Shown here: one piece after another, positions 1 to 7,180 of the stretch
How positions within the stretch are numbered: the stretch's first letter is position 1
Layout: each line of letters opens with the position of its first letter
Source of the DNA: an uncultured Collinsella sp.
GTDB taxonomy: Bacteria; Actinomycetota; Coriobacteriia; Coriobacteriales; Coriobacteriaceae
Assembly: GCA_902492755.1 (NCBI GenBank)
Contig: CABUNB010000042.1
Span: 1-22,627 of the forward strand
Direction: 5' to 3'
Length of the DNA stretch: 22,627 bases
Made by a program: the position numbers and the translations under genes
The notes under the pieces: generated by a model
The model's database searches: none
What the model saw: only the letters and a program-made list of their open reading frames with translations
What the model was told of the DNA's origin: nothing

Positions 1-110
1 ATTCCTTTCTCCGCAAGGAAAAGTAGAAACACTCCCCGATTTAAAACAAATCCCGTGAGAACGAAAAAGGCGGAATAGACGTGCAGTTGCGTAGTGGCTT
101 GCTTGTTCAT
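1..110 (-). CDS. MFS transporter, N-terminal fragment cut by the window edge
   Basis: Only the first 36 codons of this gene are inside the window; it runs off the left edge. Reading the minus strand from ATG at 108-110, the protein begins MNKQATTQLHVYSAFFVLTG and continues with a hydrophobic stretch ending FLLFLAEKG. That is the first membrane helix and the following loop of a major facilitator permease, in which a Tyr-Ser-x-Phe-Phe helix followed by Arg-Gly and an AEKG turn is common. GGAAG lies six bases before the ATG as a ribosome-binding site, and there is no stop codon in the 110 bases. The codons (TTA, AAT, CTA) are more AT-rich than in the neighbours. The substrate cannot be judged from this fragment. 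An accidental open frame is possible, but the RBS plus the recognisable helix make a real gene more likely. Confidence 0.6.
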   Translation of the reverse strand, partial: MNKQATTQLHVYSAFFVLTGFVLNRGVFLLFLAEKG

Positions 111-255
111 TTGATACTTCCGATGACAATTTTGGCCTAGCGGGCGGCGGAATCAACCGAAGATGAGGCGCGTTGGCGCCGGGCGTCCAGATGCGTCATG
201 CTGAAAATAGATGAAGCGTATGATTGACAAAACCATAGAGCCCGTCACAAATTGA

Positions 256-1143
256 CTACTCCCAATGCTGGTCGTGGAGGGCGGCACCGAGAAAGTCGGC
301 ATCGAAAGGCACAGCTTCGGCAAAAGCGTAGTCGCCGTCGCTGGCGATGAGCAGGTAGTTCTCCTCGCCGCCGAACTCCGCATCACCGCATGGGACCACC
401 CAGGCGTGGGAGAATACCTCGAGTGCCGTGGCAGCGCAGTCGCGCAGGAACGTCACGTCGCTCCCCTCGTTTGCGCTCACGATATTGGCAACGTAGATAC
501 CCCCGGGGTTCAGGCTGCCTCGCACCAAACGCAACGCCTCAACCGTCGCCAGCTCACGTACGGGTTCGGCACCGCCAAAGCAATCGCTCGCGACCACGTC
601 GTAGCGACGATGGCCCACGCTCGTCACACCCAAATACGAGCGAGCCTCAGCGGTTATCACCCGCAGGCGATCGCCCGCCGCGCGCTCCAGCTCGTCTAGG
701 TAGAACCAGCGGCGCGCCAGGCGCGTAACCTCGGCATCGTACTCAATGACGTCCATGCGCAAGCTCTCGTGCGACATCAGCGCGAACTTGGGATAGGCAA
801 ACCCACCGCCACCCAGCATAAGCATACGGTCGATGCCGTGACCATAAGCGTCGCGCATCGCATCCTCGGACTCAAACACGTCGTCAAACGCACGATAGTA
901 CGCAAAGACGGGCTCTGCCCAACGCTCGCCAACGTAACTTGCGCTTTGGTAGACGCCGCCTTGCACCAACACGCGAATCTCATCGCCGCCCTCATCGTGC
1001 ACGCGTTTCACACGCGCCAACCCATTGCGGGTTCGCGCAACCTGCAGACAGGCAGCACGAACAGCGACGGCGGCCGCACCAAGCGCCGCGGCTCCCAGAG
1101 CAACGCCGGCAACGACGCCGGCAGAAACACTCGGCTTGTTCAT
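256..1143 (-). CDS. Spermidine-synthase-like methyltransferase-fold protein with N-terminal membrane segment
   Basis: A 295-residue protein. Residues about 7-34 form an Ala/Gly/Val-rich hydrophobic segment that could anchor it in the membrane. The rest has the Rossmann fold of the spermidine synthase/SAM-methyltransferase group: a nucleotide-binding loop MLGGGGFAYPK (108-119), an acidic residue after strand 2 (VIEYD, 132-136), and YDVVASDCFG (181-190) at strand 4. True spermidine synthases have GGGDG in the loop; here the Asp is missing and FAYPK follows, so polyamine synthesis is not supported. Its ATG directly follows the elp3 stop codon (TAGATG), and its AAGGAG ribosome-binding site lies inside the last elp3 codons, so the two are probably translationally coupled. 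The fold assignment is fairly safe. The substrate is unknown. Confidence 0.75.
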   Translation of the reverse strand: MNKPSVSAGVVAGVALGAAALGAAAVAVRAACLQVARTRNGLARVKRVHDEGGDEIRVLVQGGVYQSASYVGERWAEPVFAYYRAFDDVFESEDAMRDAYGHGIDRMLMLGGGGFAYPKFALMSHESLRMDVIEYDAEVTRLARRWFYLDELERAAGDRLRVITAEARSYLGVTSVGHRRYDVVASDCFGGAEPVRELATVEALRLVRGSLNPGGIYVANIVSANEGSDVTFLRDCAATALEVFSHAWVVPCGDAEFGGEENYLLIASDGDYAFAEAVPFDADFLGAALHDQHWE

Positions 1144-3051
1144 CTAGAGCTCCTTTTGCAGATAAAGGCCATGGTCATAAAATCCAAGATGGCGATAGTA
1201 CTCGCGCGTACCGATCGCGCTAATCACGTTGATGCGCGCATAACCCGCATCCCGGGCAATCTCGCACGCACGCTCAACGAGCAAACGCCCCAACCCGTGA
1301 TGCTGCGCCGCCTGGCCTTGATCCCCCACGCGCGCCGCCATGCCATACACGTGCACCTCGCGAATCATCGCCTCGTCCGGCGTCGTCGGCAACTCATCCG
1401 CATGCGCGGCAACAAAAGCACGATCGGGCAGAGACAGACGCAAAAAGCCCGCGATTTTGCCCTGCGGCGTCATCCACTGCAAAAAACGCTCGCGCGTCAC
1501 CGGCGTCTCGTACGTCACTTCCTCGTCAAGGGTCAACTCATCCAGGTCGGCACCCGCCGTGCTGATCTCGCGATAGCGAATCTCACGCACCGTCGCACCG
1601 TCGCCCCGAGCAGCCAGGCGGTTCTCAACGAGCTGACGCAGGTTAGGTTTCTTGTTGCCCACCATAATGTCGTCAGAACTAAAGTCGCGGATCATGCGAC
1701 TGATGCGGCAGAACGCCGGCGTCACCACGATGTCATCGGCCAACACATCGAGCAGCTCTTCCTCGGTATAGGGGCGCCACTCGCCGCGCTCGTAACATCC
1801 CACCAGACGCGAACCCTCGATGAGCGCGCACGGGTAGATCTTGACTTCGTCGGGCATAAAGGCCCCCTCGGTCATAAAGCACTCGTAGTCGCGCTTGTCC
1901 CCCTCGGGCGTGGCACCCAGCAAGTTGAGCATAAAATGCGCGTGGATCTTAAAGCCAAACAGGCGCGCAAGCGAAAACGCCCGCTCAATCTGTGCCACCG
2001 AAATGCGACGCTCGTTGATATCGAGCAGGTGCTGGTCGAGGCTCTGGATACCCATCTGAATCTTGGTGCAGCCCAGGCGGCGAATGAGCGCGAGGGTCTG
2101 CGGTGTTACGGCATCGGGGCGCGTCTCGATAACGAGCCCCACCACGCGATGCTTCGCCGTCTCGTTGATGCGCTGCTGACGCTCGAGCTCCTCCATCGTT
2201 GCCGTTTGCCACTCGGCAACCTCGCCCCACGGCGTACCGGGGCCGTACAGACGACGCACCGCGCGGTTATAGCCACCCACGGCAGCATCCACACGCCCCT
2301 GCTCGTCGGCAACACCGCTCGCAAGCTCGGCCTCGTCGGTCGCAATACCGGCAGCCCGATAGCGCTCGCGGCGCTCCGCCACCACCGGCGGCAGCGCATC
2401 GGCGGGAGCGTCATCGAGCAGGCGCCCCGCCTCGGCACGGCTGATGCCCGGACGCGCCAACATGGGGTTTGCCGCCACGCCGGCGACGGCATCGTCATTG
2501 AGCGCACGGAAAAGCTCCGACATAAACCACGTTTGATACCCTTGCGGATAGTCGCTCCAGGTACCGCCGAGCACAATGAGCTCGATCTTATCGGTCGCAT
2601 GCCCCATTTGCGAAAGCGCCGTCAAACGGGCACTCACCTGCAGATACGGGTCGAAGCAGTTTTGCTCCGCACGGGCGCACGCCGGCTCGGCATGCAGATA
2701 GCTTTTAGGCATGCGCAGATCGTTGGGGCAAAACAGGCAATCGCCCGAGCACGGCCACGGCTTGGTGATAACGGTAATGGTCGCCACGCCCGAAGCCGTG
2801 CGACGAGGCTTCATGCGAAGCACCTGCAGCAGCTGACGCTCCAGCTCGGGATTGACATTCCATGCCGCCCAACGCGCCGGTTCCTCACGCTTCACCCGCT
2901 GGTAAAACGGCAGCAGGCGACGCTTGGCCAAATCGCGCTTATCAGCGCCCTCGCGGCGCGCCTCGGCATGTATCAGTTTGACGAGCGCTTTGTCGTCCAC
3001 GGTCTCACCGCGACGCAGAGCGTCGAGTATGTTCAAGATAATCTGTTCCAT
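1144..3051 (-). CDS. elp3: Elp3-family tRNA U34 carboxymethyltransferase (radical SAM plus GNAT)
   Basis: A 635-residue Elp3 homologue. Elp3 uses a 4Fe-4S cluster, SAM and acetyl-CoA to make 5-carboxymethyluridine at the wobble position of tRNA. The radical-SAM cluster motif is C101-x3-C105-x2-C108 (PCSGDCLFCPND). It is followed by the Elp3 signature around DPYLQVSARLTALSQMGH (134-151), IVLGGTW (159-165) and IETRPD (308-313). The C-terminal acetyltransferase domain has the acetyl-CoA loop QHHGLGRLL (583-591) and the family ending around GTREYYRHLGF (614-624). Residues about 187-300 form an Arg/Ala/Glu-rich segment between LFRALND and the ETRPD strand that looks longer than in eukaryotic Elp3. 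The start at 3051 has only a GGGG-type RBS. The other Elongator subunits are not in the window, as expected for bacterial Elp3. Confidence 0.93.
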   Translation of the reverse strand: MEQIILNILDALRRGETVDDKALVKLIHAEARREGADKRDLAKRRLLPFYQRVKREEPARWAAWNVNPELERQLLQVLRMKPRRTASGVATITVITKPWPCSGDCLFCPNDLRMPKSYLHAEPACARAEQNCFDPYLQVSARLTALSQMGHATDKIELIVLGGTWSDYPQGYQTWFMSELFRALNDDAVAGVAANPMLARPGISRAEAGRLLDDAPADALPPVVAERRERYRAAGIATDEAELASGVADEQGRVDAAVGGYNRAVRRLYGPGTPWGEVAEWQTATMEELERQQRINETAKHRVVGLVIETRPDAVTPQTLALIRRLGCTKIQMGIQSLDQHLLDINERRISVAQIERAFSLARLFGFKIHAHFMLNLLGATPEGDKRDYECFMTEGAFMPDEVKIYPCALIEGSRLVGCYERGEWRPYTEEELLDVLADDIVVTPAFCRISRMIRDFSSDDIMVGNKKPNLRQLVENRLAARGDGATVREIRYREISTAGADLDELTLDEEVTYETPVTRERFLQWMTPQGKIAGFLRLSLPDRAFVAAHADELPTTPDEAMIREVHVYGMAARVGDQGQAAQHHGLGRLLVERACEIARDAGYARINVISAIGTREYYRHLGFYDHGLYLQKEL

Positions 3052-3069
3052 GTCCCCATTGTAAAGGCA

Positions 3070-3103
3070 AAGGCGCCGAAGCCGACCGCGGCCCCGACGC
3101 CTT
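3070..3103 (-). terminator. Hairpin terminator after the DUF4097 gene
   Basis: Read on the minus strand, AAGGCGTCGGGGCCG pairs with the mirrored arm ending CGGCGCCTT through 15 contiguous base pairs (three G-U) around a CGGT tetraloop. GCCTTTACA follows, so the U tract is weak. It lies about 50 bases downstream of the DUF4097 stop and only 18 bases before the elp3 start. It therefore probably ends the XRE-DUF4097 transcript, and elp3 would need its own promoter or read-through. Confidence 0.55.
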
Positions 3104-3154
3104 CATCAAACAGCGCATCTAAGCATCTATGTTTGCGGACTTAGCCCGCCGTCG

Positions 3155-4054
3155 TCACTCCGGATCAAACGACATGTCGCCCGAACCGACCTTAAAACGA
3201 TACGTGGCAGACTTATCACCGTTGTCGAATTCATGATTCAATATGGTCTCGCCGTCGTAGCCAAGCGGAAGGAAATCGCTCTCGAAGTCACCGCTGCCCA
3301 CAGTTAGGCTCGCCTTAAAGCCCGTCGAGTTCGGAACCGTTATCTCCACGTCGCCCGAGCCCACACTCACGTCCATCGACTTCGCGGGGGCCTGATAGAG
3401 CTCGAACGTCACATCGCCCGAACCGACCTCGGCATTCAGGGTATCGGTCACGGTGCCAGTAAACTCAACATCTCCCGAGTCCAAAGTCAGGTTGAGGTCA
3501 TGGCACGCAATGCCCGCGACCGTCAGATCACCCGATCCCACCTTGGCCGTAATGCCGACCAGGTTATCGGCAACTTCGCGCGGCAGTTCGACGGTAACCG
3601 TGCGGTCAATGGCGCGCTCGTCATCGCAATCGAACTGGCGAATCTTGAGCGTAGAGCCCTTGATTTCGGCCAGGTTCTGGGTTGCCGCATCGAAGGCAAC
3701 GGTCCCCGTTGCCACGCGACCGCTTTCAATTACGCGCACCGGCCCGCCGGAGACGTGTTTGACCTCGACCGTGCCCGACGTCACATCCAGGTCAAGCGAT
3801 GTGAACGCGTCGGCATCAAACGTTTCGCTCGAAAGTTGCTGAGGCCGAGCGGAATAGCTGCCGTCGTCCAAGAGATTGCCCTCGTCAACCGCATCGTCCA
3901 TACCAGACAAGCCGGATACGACATCGTCGAGATCCCACGGGCCATCAAAATGAATCAAAGTCCGCGAAATGCCAAAAACAAGCCCGATGATGAGCACAAA
4001 CGCTCCGATGCCAACGCCCAGACGCAGCTTGGATTCATGCGAAAGCTTCATCAT
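3155..4054 (-). CDS. DUF4097-family membrane-anchored beta-repeat protein
   Basis: A 299-residue protein with a short basic N-terminus and one membrane helix (about residues 14-34, GIGAFVLIIGLVFGIS). A beta-rich extracytoplasmic part follows. From residue 80 onward it carries a repeating short-strand pattern with the turn motif V-G-S-G-D or D-S-G-D at about residues 172, 192, 210, 232, 253 and 289. This is the hallmark of DUF4097/adhesin-like beta-solenoid domains. The start codon overlaps the stop of the upstream XRE regulator (ATGA), so the two form an operon. DUF4097 proteins are often paired with small regulators in envelope-stress loci, so a role in sensing or buffering envelope stress is plausible but inferred. 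A second ATG directly after the first could also be used. Confidence 0.85.
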   Translation of the reverse strand: MMKLSHESKLRLGVGIGAFVLIIGLVFGISRTLIHFDGPWDLDDVVSGLSGMDDAVDEGNLLDDGSYSARPQQLSSETFDADAFTSLDLDVTSGTVEVKHVSGGPVRVIESGRVATGTVAFDAATQNLAEIKGSTLKIRQFDCDDERAIDRTVTVELPREVADNLVGITAKVGSGDLTVAGIACHDLNLTLDSGDVEFTGTVTDTLNAEVGSGDVTFELYQAPAKSMDVSVGSGDVEITVPNSTGFKASLTVGSGDFESDFLPLGYDGETILNHEFDNGDKSATYRFKVGSGDMSFDPE

Positions 4055-4773
4055 TCGTCACCCTCTTTGGCACACGGCTCAGCGATGGCTGCGGTAGCCA
4101 CGTCAGCATCAGGTTCCGCAGAAGTATCCTTCCCCTGGGCCTTGACCGCGACCGGCGCCGGACCAACCTGGATATCCCCGCGCGCCCAATCGCCATCGAG
4201 CGCACGCGCCACCCAGTGATAGATGGGAATCGTAAAGAAGATCAGTGCGGGAAAAGGGCTGGCACCAACCAGGAACATCAGCAAAAAGAACAGCAGCCAG
4301 CACACGGCCCAATACGGGAACGACTGGAACGGGCCCTTCACCGGAGTCGAGCCAACCGCACCGCCACTCGTCGCCTGCGCCGTAGCGGCATTGGCGGCCT
4401 GTGCACTCCAGCTTGCCGCTTGCGCCGCCTTGGCGGCGGCATCACTCGCCTGCGTTGCCGCCTCGGTGGCACGTGCCGCCGCCTCATGGGTGCGTGCGCG
4501 CTCTGCCGCATCGGCCTCGCGTTGGCGAGCGCGGTCCTCGTTCTCAAACTCGATATCGTCCTCAATCTCGTCGCTCGGATTGAGCAACTCGTCCAAGCTC
4601 ACGCCATAGAGTTTGGCGAGCGAGATCAGGTTCTCGGTATCGGGTGAGCTCTCCGCGCGCTCCCATTTACTGACCGCCTGGCGCGACAGCCCCAGCTTTC
4701 GCGCCAGCCCTTCTTGGCTAAAGCCTTTGCTGCGGCGAAGGTCGGCGAGCCGCTGCGCAGTTTCTACATTCAT
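4051..4773 (-). CDS. XRE-family DNA-binding regulator with Ala-rich coiled coil and membrane helices
   Basis: A 240-residue protein. Residues 5-63 are a Cro/CI-type helix-turn-helix: LADLRRSKGFSQEGLARKLG, then the recognition helix SRQAVSKWERAESSPD and the family ending KLYGVSLDELL. An acidic linker (67-80) and a highly Ala-rich, probably coiled-coil stretch (85-136) follow. Residues about 153-190 (FPYWAVCWLLFFLLMFLVGA onward) hold one or two membrane helices, so it is likely a membrane-tethered repressor. I chose the ATG at 4773 because GGAGG lies seven bases upstream; an in-frame ATG further upstream at 4944 has no such support and would add residues unlike the family. It overlaps the DUF4097 gene by four bases. 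A pair of one-component regulator and beta-repeat membrane protein suggests envelope-linked control; this is inference. Confidence 0.85.
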   Translation of the reverse strand: MNVETAQRLADLRRSKGFSQEGLARKLGLSRQAVSKWERAESSPDTENLISLAKLYGVSLDELLNPSDEIEDDIEFENEDRARQREADAAERARTHEAAARATEAATQASDAAAKAAQAASWSAQAANAATAQATSGGAVGSTPVKGPFQSFPYWAVCWLLFFLLMFLVGASPFPALIFFTIPIYHWVARALDGDWARGDIQVGPAPVAVKAQGKDTSAEPDADVATAAIAEPCAKEGDE

Positions 4774-4964
4774 GGTTCCTCCTATGTGATGCCAGCCGTG
4801 CCGCCGGACCGTTTTTGTTCTTAAGGCGCCTTGCACAGTTAAAAATCTATCCGCCACCGCCAAAAACATGCCACCTATTCTAGTGAGATTTTTGACAACC
4901 GGCGGTTGCGGGTGCATATGAGCTGCGGAAATGTGTCCAAACAAAGCAATGACCCGTAGCTTGG

Positions 4965-5008
4965 TTGTCCCCGTTGCGGCGTTAACGGTAGTATGGTCGT
5001 ACTGTTAA
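4965..5008 (+). promoter_or_regulatory. Candidate promoter overlapped by a 27-bp inverted repeat
   Basis: TTGTCC (4965-4970) and TAGTAT (4989-4994), 18 bases apart, could be a sigma-70-type promoter for the methyltransferase gene. Overlapping it is an imperfect palindrome, TTAACGGTA (4982-4990), nine bases, then TACTGTTAA (5000-5008), with 8 of 9 positions matching. A repressor bound there would cover the -10 region and start site. The divergent XRE protein is one obvious candidate binder. Each promoter box matches only 4 of 6 consensus positions, so this is tentative. Confidence 0.3.
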
Positions 5009-5040
5009 TTCCGCACCGCCAACGGAGGGAGTTCCGCGCC

Positions 5041-5913
5041 GTGAACCGCGATTTCGCCTCATCGCTCATCCAGCTCAACAACACGTTCTATCGCGAGCAC
5101 TCCGCCTCCTTTTCCGATACGCGTCAGGCCCCATGGCCCGGCTGGGTGCGCACCATGGACATCGCGCTCGAACAGCTCGACGTCGCCACGATCGAGCATC
5201 CCGTCCGCGTCTTCGATCTCGCCTGCGGCAATATGCGATTCGAAAACTTTGCCGCCGGCGGCGCACTTGCCGCCAAGGGCGTCGACGGCGCAAACCCCTC
5301 GGCAGATGCCAGCTGCCCGTTTGAGTTCTATGGCGTCGACTCGTGTCAAGACCTGGCCATCGATGCACATGGCCACGCGCTGCGCATTCCCAACCTGCAC
5401 TTCCAGGAACTCGACGTGCTCGACGCCCTCATGAAGCTCAACCCCGCCGAGACGCCCGACGTGCTTTTCGACGCCCCGCTCGCCGATATCTCGGTCTGCT
5501 TTGGCTTTATGCACCACGTGCCGTCGTGCGAGTACCGCGTACGCGTACTCGACGCCTTGGTGCGGCAGACGCGCCCGGGCGGCATCATCGCCATCAGCTT
5601 TTGGGAGTTTATGAACGACGAGCGCATGGCGCGCAAGGCCGTTCGAGCCGAAGCCCGCGCCGAGCTCACCCCGCCGTTTGAGGGTTACGATTCCGCGCAG
5701 TTTGAAGCCGGCGACCACCTCATTGGCTGGCAAAACGACCGCCACGCCTACCGCTATTGCCATCACTTTGACGATCAGCAGATCACCGACCTGGTGCGCG
5801 GCGTCCGTACGTTCTACAAAAGCGGCGAGGTCCCCGTGCGCGAGCTTGAGCGCTTCCATGCCGACGGTCGCAGCGGCGAGCTCAACCGCTATGTGATTCT
5901 CAAGCGTCTGTAG
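5041..5913 (+). CDS. Class I SAM-dependent methyltransferase, Trm9-like in layout
   Basis: A 290-residue cytosolic methyltransferase. The SAM-binding motif I is VFDLACGNMRFENF (about residues 53-66), motif II ends in FYGVD, and FGFMHHVPS followed by a region ending RPGGIIAISFWEF gives motifs IV-VI. The order DLACGN / HHVPS / RPGG / FW resembles the Trm9/ALKBH8 tRNA wobble-uridine methyltransferases, where a conserved HHF precedes RPGG and a Trp-containing strand. I prefer the GTG at 5041 because GGAGG lies 12 bases upstream. An in-frame ATG at 4993 would lie inside the candidate promoter palindrome. A trmB-like gene follows after 118 bases on the same strand. The methyltransferase class is certain; the substrate is inferred. 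Confidence 0.8.
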   Translation: MNRDFASSLIQLNNTFYREHSASFSDTRQAPWPGWVRTMDIALEQLDVATIEHPVRVFDLACGNMRFENFAAGGALAAKGVDGANPSADASCPFEFYGVDSCQDLAIDAHGHALRIPNLHFQELDVLDALMKLNPAETPDVLFDAPLADISVCFGFMHHVPSCEYRVRVLDALVRQTRPGGIIAISFWEFMNDERMARKAVRAEARAELTPPFEGYDSAQFEAGDHLIGWQNDRHAYRYCHHFDDQQITDLVRGVRTFYKSGEVPVRELERFHADGRSGELNRYVILKRL

Positions 5914-5989
5914 GCACCGACGACTCGCCGCCGAGCCGCACCGCATCTTTCGGGCAAACTATGCCCACCCTTTTTCAACCCATTGACGG

Positions 5990-6011
5990 AACGCGCAGCT
6001 ATGCGTTCCAT
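5990..6011. repeat. Inverted repeat GGAACGC/GCGTTCC before the trmB-like gene
   Basis: GGAACGC and GCGTTCC form a perfect 7-bp inverted repeat around an eight-base centre. It ends about 20 bases before the trmB-like start and 12 bases before its AAGGAG ribosome-binding site. It could be an operator or a leader hairpin. TTGACG sits directly upstream (about 5984-5989), but I find no convincing -10 at normal spacing, so promoter status is open. Confidence 0.3.
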
Positions 6012-6031
6012 ACTTATGACCAAGGAGCCTC

Positions 6032-6871
6032 ATGGGAGCCGTCCACGTTCGCACGCCTAAGAACTTTGTGCTCGAGGAGCGCCTGGAGCGCTACGCCGAT
6101 GCGATCGAGACGAACCCCGAGGCTTATGCCGGAGATTGGCGCAAGGCCTGTGCTCCCGCAGGCAGCAAGCCCTTCGAACACCTTCACCTGGATCTTGGCT
6201 GTGGCAAGGGAACGTACCTTGTAGAACGCGCGGCCCACGAGCCAAACACCCTCTTTATCGGTATGGACCAGGAGCCCATCTGCATCGCCTATGCCGCACA
6301 GAAAATCTGCGAACAGGAACTGACCAACGCACTCGTCCTGCCCCGAGGCGCCGCATCGCTGCCGCAGCTGTTTGACACAGGCGAGCTCGATGCCATCACC
6401 ATCAACTTTCCCACGCCGCAGCCCAAGGCCAAGTACGCCAAAAAGCGCCTCGTCCATGTCGACCATCTGATGCTCTATCGCCCGCTCTTTGCAGCCGGCG
6501 CCACCGTAACGCTGCGAACCGACAGCAAACCGTTGCGCGATTACGCCCTGGGACAGTTTGCCGCAGCCGGCTACGATACGCTTTGGGTAAGTGACGACGT
6601 CCGCCGCGACCATCCCGAGCATCCCGAGACCGAATATGAATGCCGCACGCGCGAGATGGGCGCCGCCGTCTATGGCATTTGCGCTACGCCCGGCGCGGAA
6701 CCCATCGAAGAGCAGCTCGCGGCGGGCCGCGCGCAGGAGCAAAGCCTTGCCTGCTACCTGCCCGAAAACCTCGATGAGCTCACCTACGTGCCTCTCGGCA
6801 TGGAAGAGGCCGTCGAGAACTTCAGAAACCGTGCCCGCAAGGGCAAGAAGCGCCTGCCGCAAGAGTCCTAG
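6032..6871 (+). CDS. trmB: tRNA (guanine-N7-)-methyltransferase, TrmB-like
   Basis: A 279-residue protein. TrmB methylates N7 of G46 in the tRNA variable loop. The sequence shows the SAM loop LDLGCGKGTYLVERA (53-67), the acidic residue after strand 2 (IGMDQE, 76-81), the TrmB signature region INFPTPQPKAKYAKKRLVH (124-142), TLRTD (160-164) and the late family motif ETEYECRTREMG (199-210). In most TrmB proteins the signature reads F-x-D-P-W-P-K; here Asp and Trp are replaced by Thr and Gln. A basic tail of about 60 residues follows the usual domain end. AAGGAG lies four bases before the ATG. The assignment rests on overall motif order; the altered signature leaves some doubt about activity or substrate. 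Confidence 0.85.
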   Translation: MGAVHVRTPKNFVLEERLERYADAIETNPEAYAGDWRKACAPAGSKPFEHLHLDLGCGKGTYLVERAAHEPNTLFIGMDQEPICIAYAAQKICEQELTNALVLPRGAASLPQLFDTGELDAITINFPTPQPKAKYAKKRLVHVDHLMLYRPLFAAGATVTLRTDSKPLRDYALGQFAAAGYDTLWVSDDVRRDHPEHPETEYECRTREMGAAVYGICATPGAEPIEEQLAAGRAQEQSLACYLPENLDELTYVPLGMEEAVENFRNRARKGKKRLPQES

Positions 6872-7180
6872 GGGCTTCTGATGGTCGCGGCGTCAGCAAA
6901 TAAGCGCGAATAGGCGCCAGCAAACAACCCTCAAACCTAAGTGAGTAGACTTTTTTGCAATAGCCAAGCACAACCCGCATAACGAAAACTAAAACCGCAG
7001 ATAGAACCCTTGTGCAAAATCCATGTGCTCGCGACATCGCAAAAAGTCTACTCACTTAGCTGGCAACTGCACCAAACGGCCGGGCAGAACGCCCATTTCC
7101 TGCATTTTCTTGCCTGCAAACGCATCGATGCGCCGCTACGCCATAATAGTTGGCGGACAATCGCGAGAGAAAGCAACCAC
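6872..7180. other. Intergenic region holding an inverted-repeat element and the helicase promoter
   Basis: These 309 bases hold no credible gene. Near the left end is a direct repeat, GGCGTCAGCAAATAA (6889-6903) and GGCGCCAGCAAACAA (6913-6927), matching at 13 of 15 positions. The middle is the inverted-repeat element described separately (6937-7059). Near the right end CATAAT (7142-7147) matches the -10 consensus at five of six positions and would start the helicase transcript about 25 bases before its ATG, though no good -35 is visible. The helicase frame stays open upstream into this region, but without a ribosome-binding site there. Confidence 0.5.
6937..7059. repeat. 123-bp inverted-repeat element (MITE-like or double operator)
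   Basis: The left arm, 6937-6958, is CTAAGTGAGTAGAC followed by six T and GC. The right arm, 7039-7059, is the reverse complement with five T, so 21 of 22 positions match with one T gained or lost. The arms enclose 80 bases that carry a second, nested inverted repeat, GCACAA (6968-6973) and TTGTGC (7010-7015). There is no coding capacity I would trust. Terminal plus subterminal inverted repeats with no gene suggest a miniature non-autonomous element. A pair of regulator-binding sites upstream of the helicase is the main alternative. Confidence 0.6.

Noticed and set aside
167..180. GGCGC-GTTG-GCGCC hairpin as terminator of the spermidine-synthase-like gene
   Set aside because: Only five base pairs and no T-run on either strand.
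769..3144. A 791-codon open frame on the plus strand opposite elp3
   Set aside because: It mirrors a certain gene in GC-rich DNA, where antisense frames stay open by codon bias. Its protein is His/Arg-rich, low in complexity and has no family features or ribosome-binding site.
4823..4832. Perfect 10-bp palindrome AAGGCGCCTT upstream of the XRE gene
   Set aside because: Short, not repeated near a clear promoter, and expected by chance in GC-rich DNA; kept only as a note.
7010..7180. Helicase start further upstream within the inverted-repeat element
   Set aside because: No ribosome-binding site, and the residues encoded there would come from the repeat arm.
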